Assembly (NCBI RefSeq): GCF_030272615.1
Contig: NC_081405.1
Coordinates: forward strand, 572,137,752 to 572,201,751
Source: Cryptomeria japonica
Taxonomy: Eukaryota; Streptophyta; Pinopsida; Cupressales; Cupressaceae
Direction of reading: 5' to 3'
DNA: 64,000 nucleotides
Shown: one piece after another, positions 1 through 10,479 of the stretch
Position numbering within the stretch: position 1 is the first letter of the stretch
Layout of the letters: every line of letters begins with the position of its first letter
Notes under the pieces: generated by a model
Database searches by the model: none
What the model was told of the DNA's origin: nothing
The model's input: the letters and a program-made list of their open reading frames with translations, nothing else
Translations under genes and position numbers: made by a program

Positions 1-818
1 AAAGGTATTTTCATCTGTCAAACTAAGTATGCTAGAGAATTGTTGAAGAAATTTGGTATGGGAGAATCTAAACCAGTAAGTACTCCTATGGTTACAAGTG
101 AGAAATTGACAAGAAAAGATGTTTTTGCACTGGTAAATCCTACAAGATACAAATCTATGATTGGAGGTCTGCTTTATTTGACTCAGACTAGGCCTCACAT
201 AATGAATGTTGTTTGTATTGTATCAATATTTCAGAATGATCCTAGAGAAAATCATGAGAGTGTGGTGAAAAGGATTTTTAGATACTTACAAGGTACAACT
301 GAATATGGTTTATGGTACCCTAAGGATGATGACTTTACATTATGTACATATACAGATGCGGATTGGCCTGGAGATGTTGATGACCGGAAAAGTACTTCCG
401 GTTGAGCTTTCTTTCTTGGAAATAAACTTATTTCATGGATCAACAAGAAAAAATCATGTACTTGTTTATCTACTATTGAAGTTGAGTATGTTGTTGTTGC
501 TACTAACTGTACACAAGTTTATGGATGAAGCAAATGTTGAAGGATATAAAGGTGGATTGTGATGGATCGGTAGTTATTCACCGTGATAACTCTGCTGCTA
601 TTAATATATCAAAGAATTCAGTATTTCATTCTAAGACACCACACATATCTATCAAGAACAACTTTTTGAAGGAAAAGGTGGAAGCAAATGAAGTTAAACT
701 AGTTTATGTGAACACTAAAGAGCAGATTGCAGATATATTCACTAAAAATTTGCCTAAGGAATCATTTGAATACTTTAGAGTCAGATTGGGAGTTTCTGCC
801 CCTCCGGTAGAGACTTGA
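1..818 (+). pseudogene. Copia-A pol 3' end: RT tail and RNase H (broken)
   Basis: This is the end of a Ty1/copia polyprotein that begins outside the window. Visible blocks are the RT tail (SKPVSTPMVTSEKL, then YKSMIGGLLYLT), the link region (VKRIFRYLQGTTEYGL) and the RNase H stretch (TDADWPGDVDDRKSTSG, then DNSAAINISKN, then EQIADIFTKNLP). RNase H would remove the RNA strand during reverse transcription in the virus-like particle. The frame is broken by a TGA at 403-405 and by a frameshift near 525, so the copy is dead. The protein is closely similar to the RT/RNase H of Copia-B (34337-35381, minus), so both are one family. Family-level call is firm; the finer lineage is not assigned. Confidence 0.92.
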
Positions 819-1236
819 TTGATGCAGTTTGGCATCAATCCAATATGCATTATTAGAGATATTTTTCATTTCAACACTGATGTGGGGATGCTACTTCTCA
901 GAGGGAGTAGTTAGCTTTGTGTTTTAGTTGTTTATGTTTTTTGCTTTGATATTTTTGTCAGACTTCTAGCATCGATGTCAAAGGGGGAGATATATTGATG
1001 TGAAAAAGAAAATCTTAAGGAGTTGTATACATTAGGGGGATAGATATATGTATAATTCAGAGCTTTACAAAGATATTATTCATAGGGGGAGTTTGGTCTT
1101 TGTTTCAAAACTTCATTACTACACCTGTATGTGGGAGATTGTTGACTGTCTTCCATTGGGGGAGACTTGTTTGAAATTTCTTGGTACTTAGATGTTTTTC
1201 ACATCTAGTGTTGCCATCAATGCCAAAGGGGGAGAT
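819..1236 (+). other. Copia-A untranslated 3' region with repeated polypurine motifs
   Basis: Non-coding stretch between the pol stop and the 3' LTR. It holds several purine-rich motifs of the type GGGGGAGAT or GGGGGA near 980, 1036, 1085, 1157 and 1226; the last directly abuts the LTR and is the functional polypurine tract by position (AAAGGGGGAGAT, 1225-1236). Confidence 0.75.
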
Positions 1237-2333
1237 TGTTGGCCATTTGGAGGAATTGATTATGTGTTGCATTGATGTTTTGTCATTGACATCAACACTA
1301 GTTGTTTGGATACTTTACCGACACCCTTTTGGTTCTGGTAGGTTGAGTAGTTTCTGGTTGGTTTGGATCCGGCATGATCCGGTAGGCTCTGGTATAGTTT
1401 GGTTATGGAATTGGCATATTCATGATACTCATGTTCATATTTAGTCAGTTGGTTTTGGTCTGGTGATAAGATGCTATCCTGTTTGCTTGGAAGCTTGGCT
1501 TATGGTTCCGACGAGGGTTTCACAGATAGATATTTTGATGAAGATCTTTGATGATATGCATAAGTGGTGTTGGTGCATCTTCTAGTGGAGTTTCACGATG
1601 CTGATGGTGATCATGTTCGAGACTTGGCAGACGAAGATCATTGCTTTAGCCTGTGGAACTATATTGGGTCCTAGTTGATCTAGGTTATGGACCGACTTAA
1701 TGTTACATGTGGATTGGACCTCTCGATGTGTTTCCGAGATGTCTTATGTGTTGGATATTATTTGTTTGGTCTAAGGCCGACATTTTTTGTAATTATGTAT
1801 TTTGTTTATTGTTTGGTCTTGATTGTTTATGGTCGAGGGTTTGCATATATATGATGTAAGATCTCATTGTAGATCATGTGTTAGGATATGTAATGTGCGA
1901 ATACTGTAATATCTTGCAGGCAGATGATTTGGTTGATCATTGGAGATCAAATTGGGTTTATATAAGAGGATTTAGTCCTCAGGTATTGAGCTTAACCAAA
2001 AGTGTACTAAGGCATAGAAGATGCTATCTTTGTAGTTCAAACACTTTTTCTGGATTGTAGTAAGGATTTCTATGTAGTTAGCGAGACTCCTTTTGTGATG
2101 AGCAATGTGCTCTAGGATGTTGGCTTTCCTACAAGTACGTATAAATCTTGGTGTCATTTGGATGGTATTTATTATGTGATTATTGTTTATTCTTAATTGG
2201 TTTAACTGCTATTTCGGTATTTGGTTTAAGTATTTTAGTATTAAAGTTTTAATTGCTTAAGGTTCCAATAATCTGAGACAACTGATTCACCACCCCCTCT
2301 CAGTTGTCTTCCGATTATTTGTACTGTCTAACA
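1237..2333 (+). repeat. Copia-A 3' LTR
   Basis: Starts TGTTGGCC immediately after the polypurine tract and ends ...GTCTAACA. Both ends match the inverted copies that bound Copia-B (TGTTGGCAT... and ...CCTAACA read on its own strand). Length is about 1.1 kb against 1,277 bp in Copia-B. A pyrimidine-rich block CACCACCCCCTCTCAG near the end is conserved in both. The following 5 bases (CCCTT) would be the target duplication, but the other end lies outside the window. Confidence 0.85.
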
Positions 2334-3520
2334 CCCTTTACCCTAAGTGTGCCCCTTCTCATCTTATTTCTCCAATGAATCATTTAATCATAAACCCTAA
2401 TTATGTCTTATTTTGACTATTTAGGCCCAATTTTGCATATCAAAACATCTTGAAACCAGTTGTAACTTTGGGATGCACTCTAATATCATCATATCTAACA
2501 ACCCCAAAAATTAGGTGAAAAGTTGGTTGGACCGTGGCAGTAATGCACATGGTCTGCGACTTTTTCCTTGAAATTTCGGGAGCACAATCCTATGATATAA
2601 TAATGCTTAACCCCAAAATATCAAGGAGAAACTCAAATCCTAGGTTGGCCTAAACATGAAATTAAGATCTAGGGTTTCATACTTAAGAGCTCTCTTTCTT
2701 CATTTGAAGAGGTTTTCTTCTAAGAATCTAAGAACAAGTTTTTGGAGTATTAGAGCCTTCTTTGCAACAAAAGATTAGATCTTTGAAGTCTTCAACAAAC
2801 ATTCAACATTCGTCCATCAAACATTCATCAAGAATCATTTGATCAATTGGGGCTTTTGAAAATGTAGAAGAACAATAGGAGATCACCGAATGACGATTGA
2901 CTTGTACGTCTCCCTTGGGGTTGGTTGCAGGTGCATAAACAAACATCCAGAGGAAGTTTCAGATTTGGAAAAGGCATCAACACCACCCAGAAGTCTTAGA
3001 AGTGCAGAAATTTGTCAAGGACAGGGGCGTGGTACCCTCGTCCTGCCCAGGATAGTGGCGTGGCGCCATGGTCCTGCCCTCTGTCAGCAGGGCTTGAAGG
3101 AACAATACTTTGCAGATCTCAGAATCCCTCCTATCAGTTGCAACTCCAGAATTGCAGAATCAGGATAGTGGGGTGGCACCCTAGTCCCAAACATTTCTGC
3201 TTAGATTTCAAACACAGGTGCACCTCTGATTTTGCCTTCTAATCTGTACTTTTCAACAGTATATCAGTTGTTCTTAGATCTGCATTCTCATATTAGGATT
3301 TTCTTTCTTACTTGCTTTCTAGGTTAGATTGCATTGTACATCATTGCTCTCTCTCATTTACAATAAAGGAATAGAAAAACTAAGAGGTAATCCACGACTC
3401 TCCCTTTCTCATAAGAAGTATTCGTCATGTGTTATCTCCCTAGGCTCTTTCGTATTCCATGAGTGTGTATGAGAGTGGGATTAGGGTTTCCATACTTAGT
3501 CTCACTTTTTCCCCTACACA
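2334..3520 (+). repeat. Gypsy-1 5' LTR (left boundary unclear)
   Basis: The right end is set by a CA (3519-3520) four bases before a primer-binding site at 3525. The interior resembles the Gypsy-3 LTR in layout: ATTCAACATTC-type runs, GGTTGCAGGTGC, and GC-rich GGAC...GTCC segments near 2529, 3019, 3050 and 3161. The left TG end is not identified, and Copia-A may have inserted inside this LTR. ORFs at 2890-3242 are not convincing genes. Confidence 0.6.
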
Positions 3521-3524
3521 TCTT

Positions 3525-3542
3525 TGGTGAGCCTGACATGAA
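3525..3542 (+). promoter_or_regulatory. Gypsy-1 primer-binding site
   Basis: TGGTGAGCCTGACATGAA lies 4 nt after the LTR. It matches 15 of 18 positions of the Gypsy-3 site, which is complementary to the plant tRNA-Trp 3' end as I remember it. The three differences are consistent with decay. Confidence 0.65.
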
Positions 3543-5861
3543 TCCAATTTCATTTGCATTGCATTATTAGATCTAGATCTAGTTTATTTCATTTTCTTTC
3601 AAAACATAAAAGAAAAAAAATAGGAAAAAAGAGAAAAAGAAAAAAAAAAAGAGAGAGGTTTCTTTCATTTTCCTTGCATTGTGTGTTTAAGTTTCATGCA
3701 ATTTTCATTTCAAAATGTCAGATTTCTATTTGCAAGAAGTTCATGCTTTTGATGATGTATGCAATTTTGTTGATTATGAGTTTAGTAAGGATTAATTAGA
3801 TGAAGCTCTAGATGAGTTTTTGAACCCTAAACCTTCTAAACCCTCATTTTGCGAAAAGTTAATCAACCTTGTTACTATGCCATTTCGTGTGGTGATGAGA
3901 AAGATAAGTTGAATGATCCCTCTCATGGGTACATTCCTTTCAACTCCTCCACTAGATCTAGCAACATAGTTGATTCCCATGATTCCCTCTATGATGTTAT
4001 GTCTCATTTTGAGTCGAAAGATAAGCCTTTCAATCACTACGATCATGCTTTATTGGATGATGCCCTTGATGAATTTATGTCCATGCCTAAACTTTCAAAC
4101 AAGAATAATGCATCTAAAAGGTTAATCAATATGATCAATGTGAATGAACATAGAAAGCCACTTTTTGTTGTCTAAGGTGCTTGTCCTTATCCAACTTCAC
4201 CTCTTCCGAATCAACCTCTTTTCACGGTTCAAGGTGGATATGGTCATGATTCATTTAGCACTCCAAACAAACCTATCATTATAGTTCAAGGAAGGAATCC
4301 CACTAAGAGTCCTTATAGCTATGCTAGACAACTAACCAAGGATAGTTATAATGTAGTTGCCCATACCTATAACATAAGAAACAATAGGAAACCTAATCCT
4401 CCTTCGGCTGTTCTGACTCCTCTACCTGATCCTCAACTCATTCTTCCTCAAGAACCTCACATTTCACAAACCCTTGGTAAGGAATATGATCTTGTCGAAC
4501 AACTTAAAGCTACTCCTACCAAGATATCCCTTTGGGATTTTCTTCAAACTTTCTCGACTCATCATGGAATGCTACAAGATGCCTTGAAAACATTGAATGT
4601 CCCACCCACAGTGACATCCAATAATATGGCTTCTTTGATTCACTCTATTACATCACCTAAGGCTCAGATTGTGTTTACACAAGATGAGCTGCCTTCTAGT
4701 GAATTTCAACAATAATATGATCCCTTAATGATTGTGGATATAATAAATGATAGTGCGATAAGACAAACATTAGTGGATAATGGTTATGGCCTTAATGTTT
4801 GTATTTTTAACTTGCTGCATAAGATCAATGTTGATGCATCTCTTATTAAGCCCGATTCTCTCACTATCCATGGCTTTGATAATGTGGCTAAATCTTCACT
4901 AGGTATCACCTTGCCTGTTAAGGTAGGTCCTATTACTTTACCTACTCCTATCCATGTTATGTCTAGAGAGTTGACCTACAACTTATTGCTAGGGAGACCT
5001 TGGATTCATATCATGCAAGTTGTTTGCTCTATAATGTATAGGAAAATCAAGTTTAGTCACAACAACACAAGATACACCTTGTTAGGTGACACAAGATTTT
5101 AGGCTTGTTTACAAACATCAAGTTCTAAATCCTCTTCAATCAATTCTTCCCCAACTATCTTAGATAGTTCCTCTTAAGCTTCTACTCCGATTAGTGTGAC
5201 TAGTTCATCAAACCTGTCTCCTATATCTATATCGATCCCCGATACATTCTCAAGTGGACCTAAGGTTCTTGAGAAAGAATCTTCTCAACCTGACTCTACG
5301 ATTGATAATACTTTCTCTCCTAAATAGATTCTTGCAGAAGATGATTGGGGATCCCTTGATTTCAATCCTACTTTCATAGGGGAATACAAAATTCCCCCTA
5401 GAGAACCTAAGGTCGAAAAGAAGAAAGAAGAAGAAGAACCTAAAAAGAAATCTACTTTGTCTGGGCCATTGAGTAATAACTTTGAGGTGGCTTCTCAGAT
5501 TTCATCTCCCTTAGTTTCTGGTCTAGAGGATTTTGATCCTTCACTTTTTGAAAATCCTCCTTCTTCTTCAGAAATGACTAACCTTTATGGTCCTGGTTTT
5601 CACATCTTGGCTAGGTTTGGATATAATGGAAATGGATGTGGTGCTCAAGAACAAGGGATTAAAGTTCCCTTGGAAAATAACTTTTGTGATATGACATTTA
5701 GGCTTGGTTATGATCCTTTCAAGTGTACTAAAGCCTCTAAGAGACCATCTATTAGTGTTAATGTCATTTCTTCTTCTCTCTCGCTAAAATATCCAGAATA
5801 TATTAACTGTGACCCTTTTGTGTCTTCGCTTTGGATGTTTTTTCTACCGATGATTCCTTAG
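3543..5861 (+). pseudogene. Gypsy-1 N-terminal ORF, protease and G-patch region (broken, no capsid seen)
   Basis: From the ATG at 3715 the frame gives a peptide with two similar blocks (LDEALDEF... and LDDALDEF...), followed after a frameshift by a proline-rich linker (EYDLVEQL at about 4486) and then a retropepsin-like domain at 4728-5102 (LVDNGYGLN; YNLLLGRPWIH). The usual active-site DGG/DSG reads DNG here. A G-patch-like segment follows near 5600-5670 (ARFGYNGNGCGAQEQGI), a domain known downstream of protease in plant gypsy elements. The frame from 3849 to 5861 is constant but has several in-frame stops. I see no retrotransposon capsid domain or CCHC knuckle between the primer site and the protease, which is unusual. 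An A-rich tract is at 3605-3660. Confidence 0.8.
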
Positions 5862-7110
5862 TTGAATTCTTGGGAGCTTATGACAACCTTCCTCATTTCA
5901 CCATAACCCCAGTTTTCCCTATTGTCTAATGCGTAAGCCTACTTTGGGAAAGAAATAAATAATGATGAGATAGTTAAAGAATTCCCTCAACTGAAAGACA
6001 CTCCTCAACAAAGAAATATCCTAATAAATGACACCATTGATATCAAGATGGATCGTTGTGTTGAAGATAAGATCATCAAGATAGGGAAATGTCTTGACGA
6101 GGAAGAGCAAAAACAATATGTTGAGTTGTTACATGAATTCCCTGAGTTTTTTCTTGGATATATTCTGACATGCCTGGCATAGATCCTAAGATTGTCATGC
6201 ATGACATTGTCCTAATTCCTGATGCTAAACTTGTGAAGTAGAAGATTCGAAAGATTCACCCTAAGGTGGCATTACTTGTTAAAGCTGAGATTAAAAAATT
6301 GTTGGATGCTGGATTCATCCGTCCTATCGATTATTCCCCATGAATTTCAAATATTGTGGTTGTGGCTAAAGCTGAAAATAAGATTAGGATGTGTACATAT
6401 TTTTTGTGATTTAAACAAGGCCTCTTTAAAGGATGACTTTCCTCTCCCAAATATCGATATGATAGTGGATTCGGTAGCAGGGCATTCTTTATTATCCTTT
6501 ATGGATGGTCTCTCAAGATAGAATCAAATCTTCATCAATCCCCAAGATCAATATAAAACTGCTTTCAGAACTCCTTGGGGTACGTTCTGTTGGATTGTGA
6601 TGCCTTTTGGATTGAAAAACGTAGGCACAACCTATCAACATGCTATGACTCTCATTTTCCATGACTATATGCATAAGACCTTATAATATTACATTGATGA
6701 CATCTTAGCCAAATCCGTCCTTCATACAAATCATGTTAAGATCCTTTGTCAAATCTTTGAGAGAATTCATAAGTACAACATGCATTTGAATCCCCGAAAA
6801 ATGTGTTTTTGGTGTGGATAGTGGAAAACTATTAGGATTCATAGTTTCACATCATGGCATTGAGGTGGATACGAAGAAGATAGATGCTATTGTTAACATG
6901 CCACCTCCTAAGAATGTTTCCCAACTCAAAAGTTTGCAAGGAAAGATCCAAGCTATTCGTAGGTTCATCTCTCAACTTGGGGACCGCACCTTTCCCTTCA
7001 CACAATTTCTTAAATGGAATATCACTTTCCAATGGAATGAGGATTATCGTCAAGAATTTGAGGACCTAAAAAATTATTTGGCCAATCCTCCTATTCTTCA
7101 ACCTGCTGAT
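5862..7110 (+). pseudogene. Gypsy-1 reverse transcriptase (broken by Gypsy-2)
   Basis: Ty3/gypsy RT motifs are readable across frames: CDLNKASLKDDFPLPNID, then LLSFMDGLS, FRTPWGTFCWIVMPFGL, the catalytic YIDD (6690-6701), and the thumb and connection region (LLGFIVSHHGIEVD; FQWNEDYRQEFEDLK) at 6814-7110. RT copies the element RNA into cDNA. Stops and frameshifts occur throughout, including TAG at 6520 and TAA at 6683. The coding sequence is cut by Gypsy-2 at 7115 and resumes at 18524. Confidence 0.9.
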
Positions 7111-7115
7111 CCTAC

Positions 7116-7931
7116 TGTAGACACCTAAAATTGTCATGTCTAATTAAATAAATATTTTATTTATTTAATTATCTGAGCTTAATTCTTCTATTAATTAAAT
7201 AAATCTTTATTTATTTAATTAATTCATTTATCCTCTTCTAGCCTTATTTCTCATTTAAATAAATACATTTATTTATTTAAATTATCATTTTCCTAAATTA
7301 AATAAATATCTTATTTATTTAATTGATCCCACTTCTTCTATTAATTAAATAAATCTTTATTTATTTAATTAATTCATTAGCCTTTTCTACCTATGACACA
7401 TGTCATTCATCTCTTAATTCATACACTACCTACCTTTTTCATTATTTTATTATTTCTTCTACCTACCCTCTAATCATAGCCGACCTCCTTTTACACCTCT
7501 CAATCTTATCCCTCCATTTCATACAGTGTCTTCTATATAAGGAGATGCTTCCTTCATTATCAAACCCTAATCATTCTATGCATTCTAATCAATCATTATA
7601 ATCATTCTATGCATGCTAATCACTGATCTTAAAGACTTGACTATACTACGATCCTACTTGCAACCACATTCCGTTCTTTGTTGAGCTCTTGTGCATATAA
7701 AATCTGAGAGCAAATATATCAAGCAAGATCAATGGAGATAGGAAGAATGGAGATCAAAAACCTATTGGACATGTGATGGTATAATCTTTGTGATTTCATG
7801 TGATTTGCATTGTCTTAGGTAATCTTCATATGTTATGGTGGATCTTTGTTGTTGTTAGGCTAGGGTTTGGTGGTTGAATTCATTTAGCCTTTCAATATTG
7901 TTATTATTGTTATCCATTTTCACCATACACA
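7116..7931 (+). repeat. Gypsy-2 5' LTR
   Basis: Begins TGTAGACACC and ends ACCATACACA. The U3 side holds five perfect or near-perfect AT hairpins at 7141-7171, 7190-7223, 7253-7282, 7296-7323 and 7340-7373, with arms of 12-15 bp and loops of 3-6 nt. A TATA box TATATAAG is at 7534-7541, so transcription should start about 30 bp downstream. Confidence 0.95.
7534..7541 (+). promoter_or_regulatory. TATA box of Gypsy-2 5' LTR
   Basis: TATATAAG at a fitting position inside the LTR. The same box is at 18121-18128 in the 3' LTR. Confidence 0.6.
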
Positions 7932-7934
7932 TTT

Positions 7935-7952
7935 TGGCACGCCCCATAGGAC
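7935..7952 (+). promoter_or_regulatory. Gypsy-2 candidate primer-binding site
   Basis: TGGCACGCCCCATAGGAC starts 3 nt after the LTR. Position and the initial TGG fit a primer site, but I cannot name the tRNA with confidence. Confidence 0.45.
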
Positions 7953-8080
7953 ATGGATTTTTCTTAGATCTATGTTTTTTGTAGATTTTTCTAACCCTAT
8001 ATTGCTATTTTGTAAAACAATTTGGAGAATAACCTTGTGCAGCTAGGGTTTTGGACACAAAATCAAGATCTTGGAGAGAT

Positions 8081-8920
8081 TTGATCATATCTCAAAAAAG
8101 GCTAGGAAATTTTGCACCAAATTTTTTTTGCAGGTTGAAGAAAGTATCAGGAGCTCTCAATCCAAAATTCAAAATTTTTGAAGTACATTTTCATTTTCTT
8201 TTAATTTTTTATGATTTTTCATAAAAAATTAATTTTGAGAGAAAATGAGAGATTTTTTCAGATTTTCTTATATTTTTGGAAATCTCTCATAATTATACAT
8301 AGGATCTATTCTTTTTGATTTTAATTTTGATGCAAAATATTTCCCTAAAAATCGGATCTTTAAAAATTAGGGTTTTTCCTTATTTTGATCAGATCTCACA
8401 AACCGATTTGAATTTTGATATAAATTTTTTTGGGCAGGTCAGGAAAAGTATCAGAAAAATTCAATAAAAATTTCAAATTTTTTGGATCTATTTTGCATTT
8501 TTTATGAATTTTTTATGATTTTTCATAAAAAATTAATTTTGAGAGAAAATTAGCGAATTTTTTAGATTTTCTTACATTTTTGGAAATATTTCAAAATTAT
8601 ACATAGGATATGTTCTTTTTTATTTTAAATTTGATGCAAAATCATTCTTCAAAAATCAGATATTTGAAAATTAGGGTTTTGCATTATTTTACTCATATCT
8701 CACAAACTGCTTGGATTTGTTACAGAAAATTTTTTGTGCAAGTTTGGAAGACCATCAAGACTCTCCAATAAAAATTTCAAATTTTTTGGATCGATTTTGC
8801 ATTTTATATGAATTTTTTATGATTTTTCATAAAAAACTATTTTTTGGAGCAAATTAGCAAATTTTTTGGATTTTCTTACATTTATGGAAATCTCTTGAAA
8901 TTTTAAAGGTGGTATTTTTT
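8081..8920 (+). repeat. Tandem repeat of about 305 bp in the Gypsy-2 leader, nearly three copies
   Basis: Copies begin near 8081, 8387 and 8691 (GATCATATCTCA, GATCAGATCTCACAAAC, CTCATATCTCACAAAC). Each contains the short inverted repeat TTTTTATGATTTTTCATAAA and a block TTTTGGAAAT. The copies have diverged by point changes. The sequence is very AT-rich and has no ORF. Confidence 0.85.
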
Positions 8921-9199
8921 TTTGATGAATCAGATCTTTTAATTGGTCAACAAAACACATTGTTGAAGGCCCCTATTTCACAAAGTCTTTTGGATCTAAA
9001 ATTTACCTAACTTGTGTGCTTGCAGGAAGGGGTGATTATTTCAAACAATCCAAACTACTAATAAATCTTTGTTGCAGATTCTTGGCAAGGGTTTTTGGAT
9101 TTTTATTGTGTGCCTTGTTTTCATAGACTAGCAAACACTTCAATTGGTGCACTAAAATTGAATCATTGTCTTTTGTATCTTGAGCAATAGGCTCTTTTT

Positions 9200-9780
9200 G
9201 TTTAATCTTTAGAGGGTCTGTCTTCCCGTGTGGTCATTAGGACTACTAGTGAGAAGAGAATGACCCAAGTGGTAGCGAGGAAAACCCACCTCATCCGAAC
9301 GACTATAATCAAATGTATTCATGGTGAAAACTATGAATAACGTGTACTGATTAGTTCATACCGACACTATGTCTCCCCATAAACCCGTTTGATCAAATTT
9401 ATTTGATCATTTGTAGGGCGTAACCCCTACCGGCTGGGAGCCTTCTGTATTTACAGAGCTGAAAGTGCCGCATGTATGGCCACACGAGCGGATGCCCTTA
9501 CTAGCACCTTTTTGTTTTAGAAGCCCAAATCCTTCTAGTTGTTGGGGCAGGAGGTCGGACCTCTGGTAGCGGCCCACACACATACGGTTCTTAGTAGAGA
9601 TACAAAGTTCACCACGGGGAGTTTTCGTGGAGACTGATGCTTGGCTGACCCGAGAAGTGAGTGCCGAGGGTGGAGCCAGTGAGGTCAAGCATCTAAGTAT
9701 CTGCTCTGAATAGCGTAGCCTCGGGGGTAAAACCTCATGTGGGATCAACAACTATTGTCTTGGCCAGCCATAAGAATTAT
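9200..9780 (+). other. GC-richer, possibly structured leader segment of Gypsy-2
   Basis: About 580 bp of mixed composition set between AT-rich leader repeats and the gag start. It contains many short complementary words (for example ACCCCTACCGGCTGGGAG near 9425), as expected of structured leader RNA. A 114-codon antisense reading frame crosses it but has no recognisable domain, so I treat it as non-coding. The rest of the leader (9780-10479) shows only short, unconvincing ORFs rich in CAAACA-type words. Confidence 0.4.
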
Positions 9781-10479
9781 GCTTGACTTATTTTAAACAT
9801 TCAAAACATTCAAAACCAAACAGCAAAACATTGTGTCTTTTGTGTTTTCAAGTGTATGCAAAACATTTTTACATCAAACAACACACTTTTCTTGGAGAGT
9901 CTAAACACTTGCAAACATTGAGCCCTCATCAACATTGTGTCCTCTTGTCACGAAAAATAGTCAAACATTCAGATTTGGTCGCAACTTCACAAATTGGAAA
10001 AATTTTACAGTCAAGCAAACAAGAACAATCAGTTTCGGAATTCTTGAGCTTCCTAGGTTGTTTCTCCAGGTTTTCATCTAGCATTCAACTTGTCTTTGGG
10101 TCTCACAAAATCCATCATTGCTTTACACCTTACATTACATTCACATTTGTCTAAACTTGAGTCAAAAGGTCACTTGCTTGTCCTCATCATACTTTGTCAA
10201 CACACTATATACAACAACACTTTGCTAAGTGGTCCCTCATCAAGGTTTCTTACCTTTGGGTCTCATTTGGTTTTACTTAGAGTCAAGGTCAACTTACCTC
10301 ATCAAGAGAAACTATCCTCTCTTTGGAAGTCACACCTACTCTACTACATACATACTTGGTCTTACACTTTGAACATTGCAAGTACACTTCAAACTCATTT
10401 ACATTTCATCCAACTCTTGGTCTTCCATACTCTTTCCATTTTTCATCTAGTCTCACACATCTTGGTCAATACCTAGTTC

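Noticed and set aside
2890-3242. Two overlapping ORFs in the Gypsy-1 LTR
   Set aside because: They lie in LTR sequence, have no domain and reflect GC-rich hairpin segments.
9407-9751. 114-codon minus ORF in the Gypsy-2 leader
   Set aside because: No recognisable domain, and its arginine/serine-rich composition follows from the GC-rich leader.
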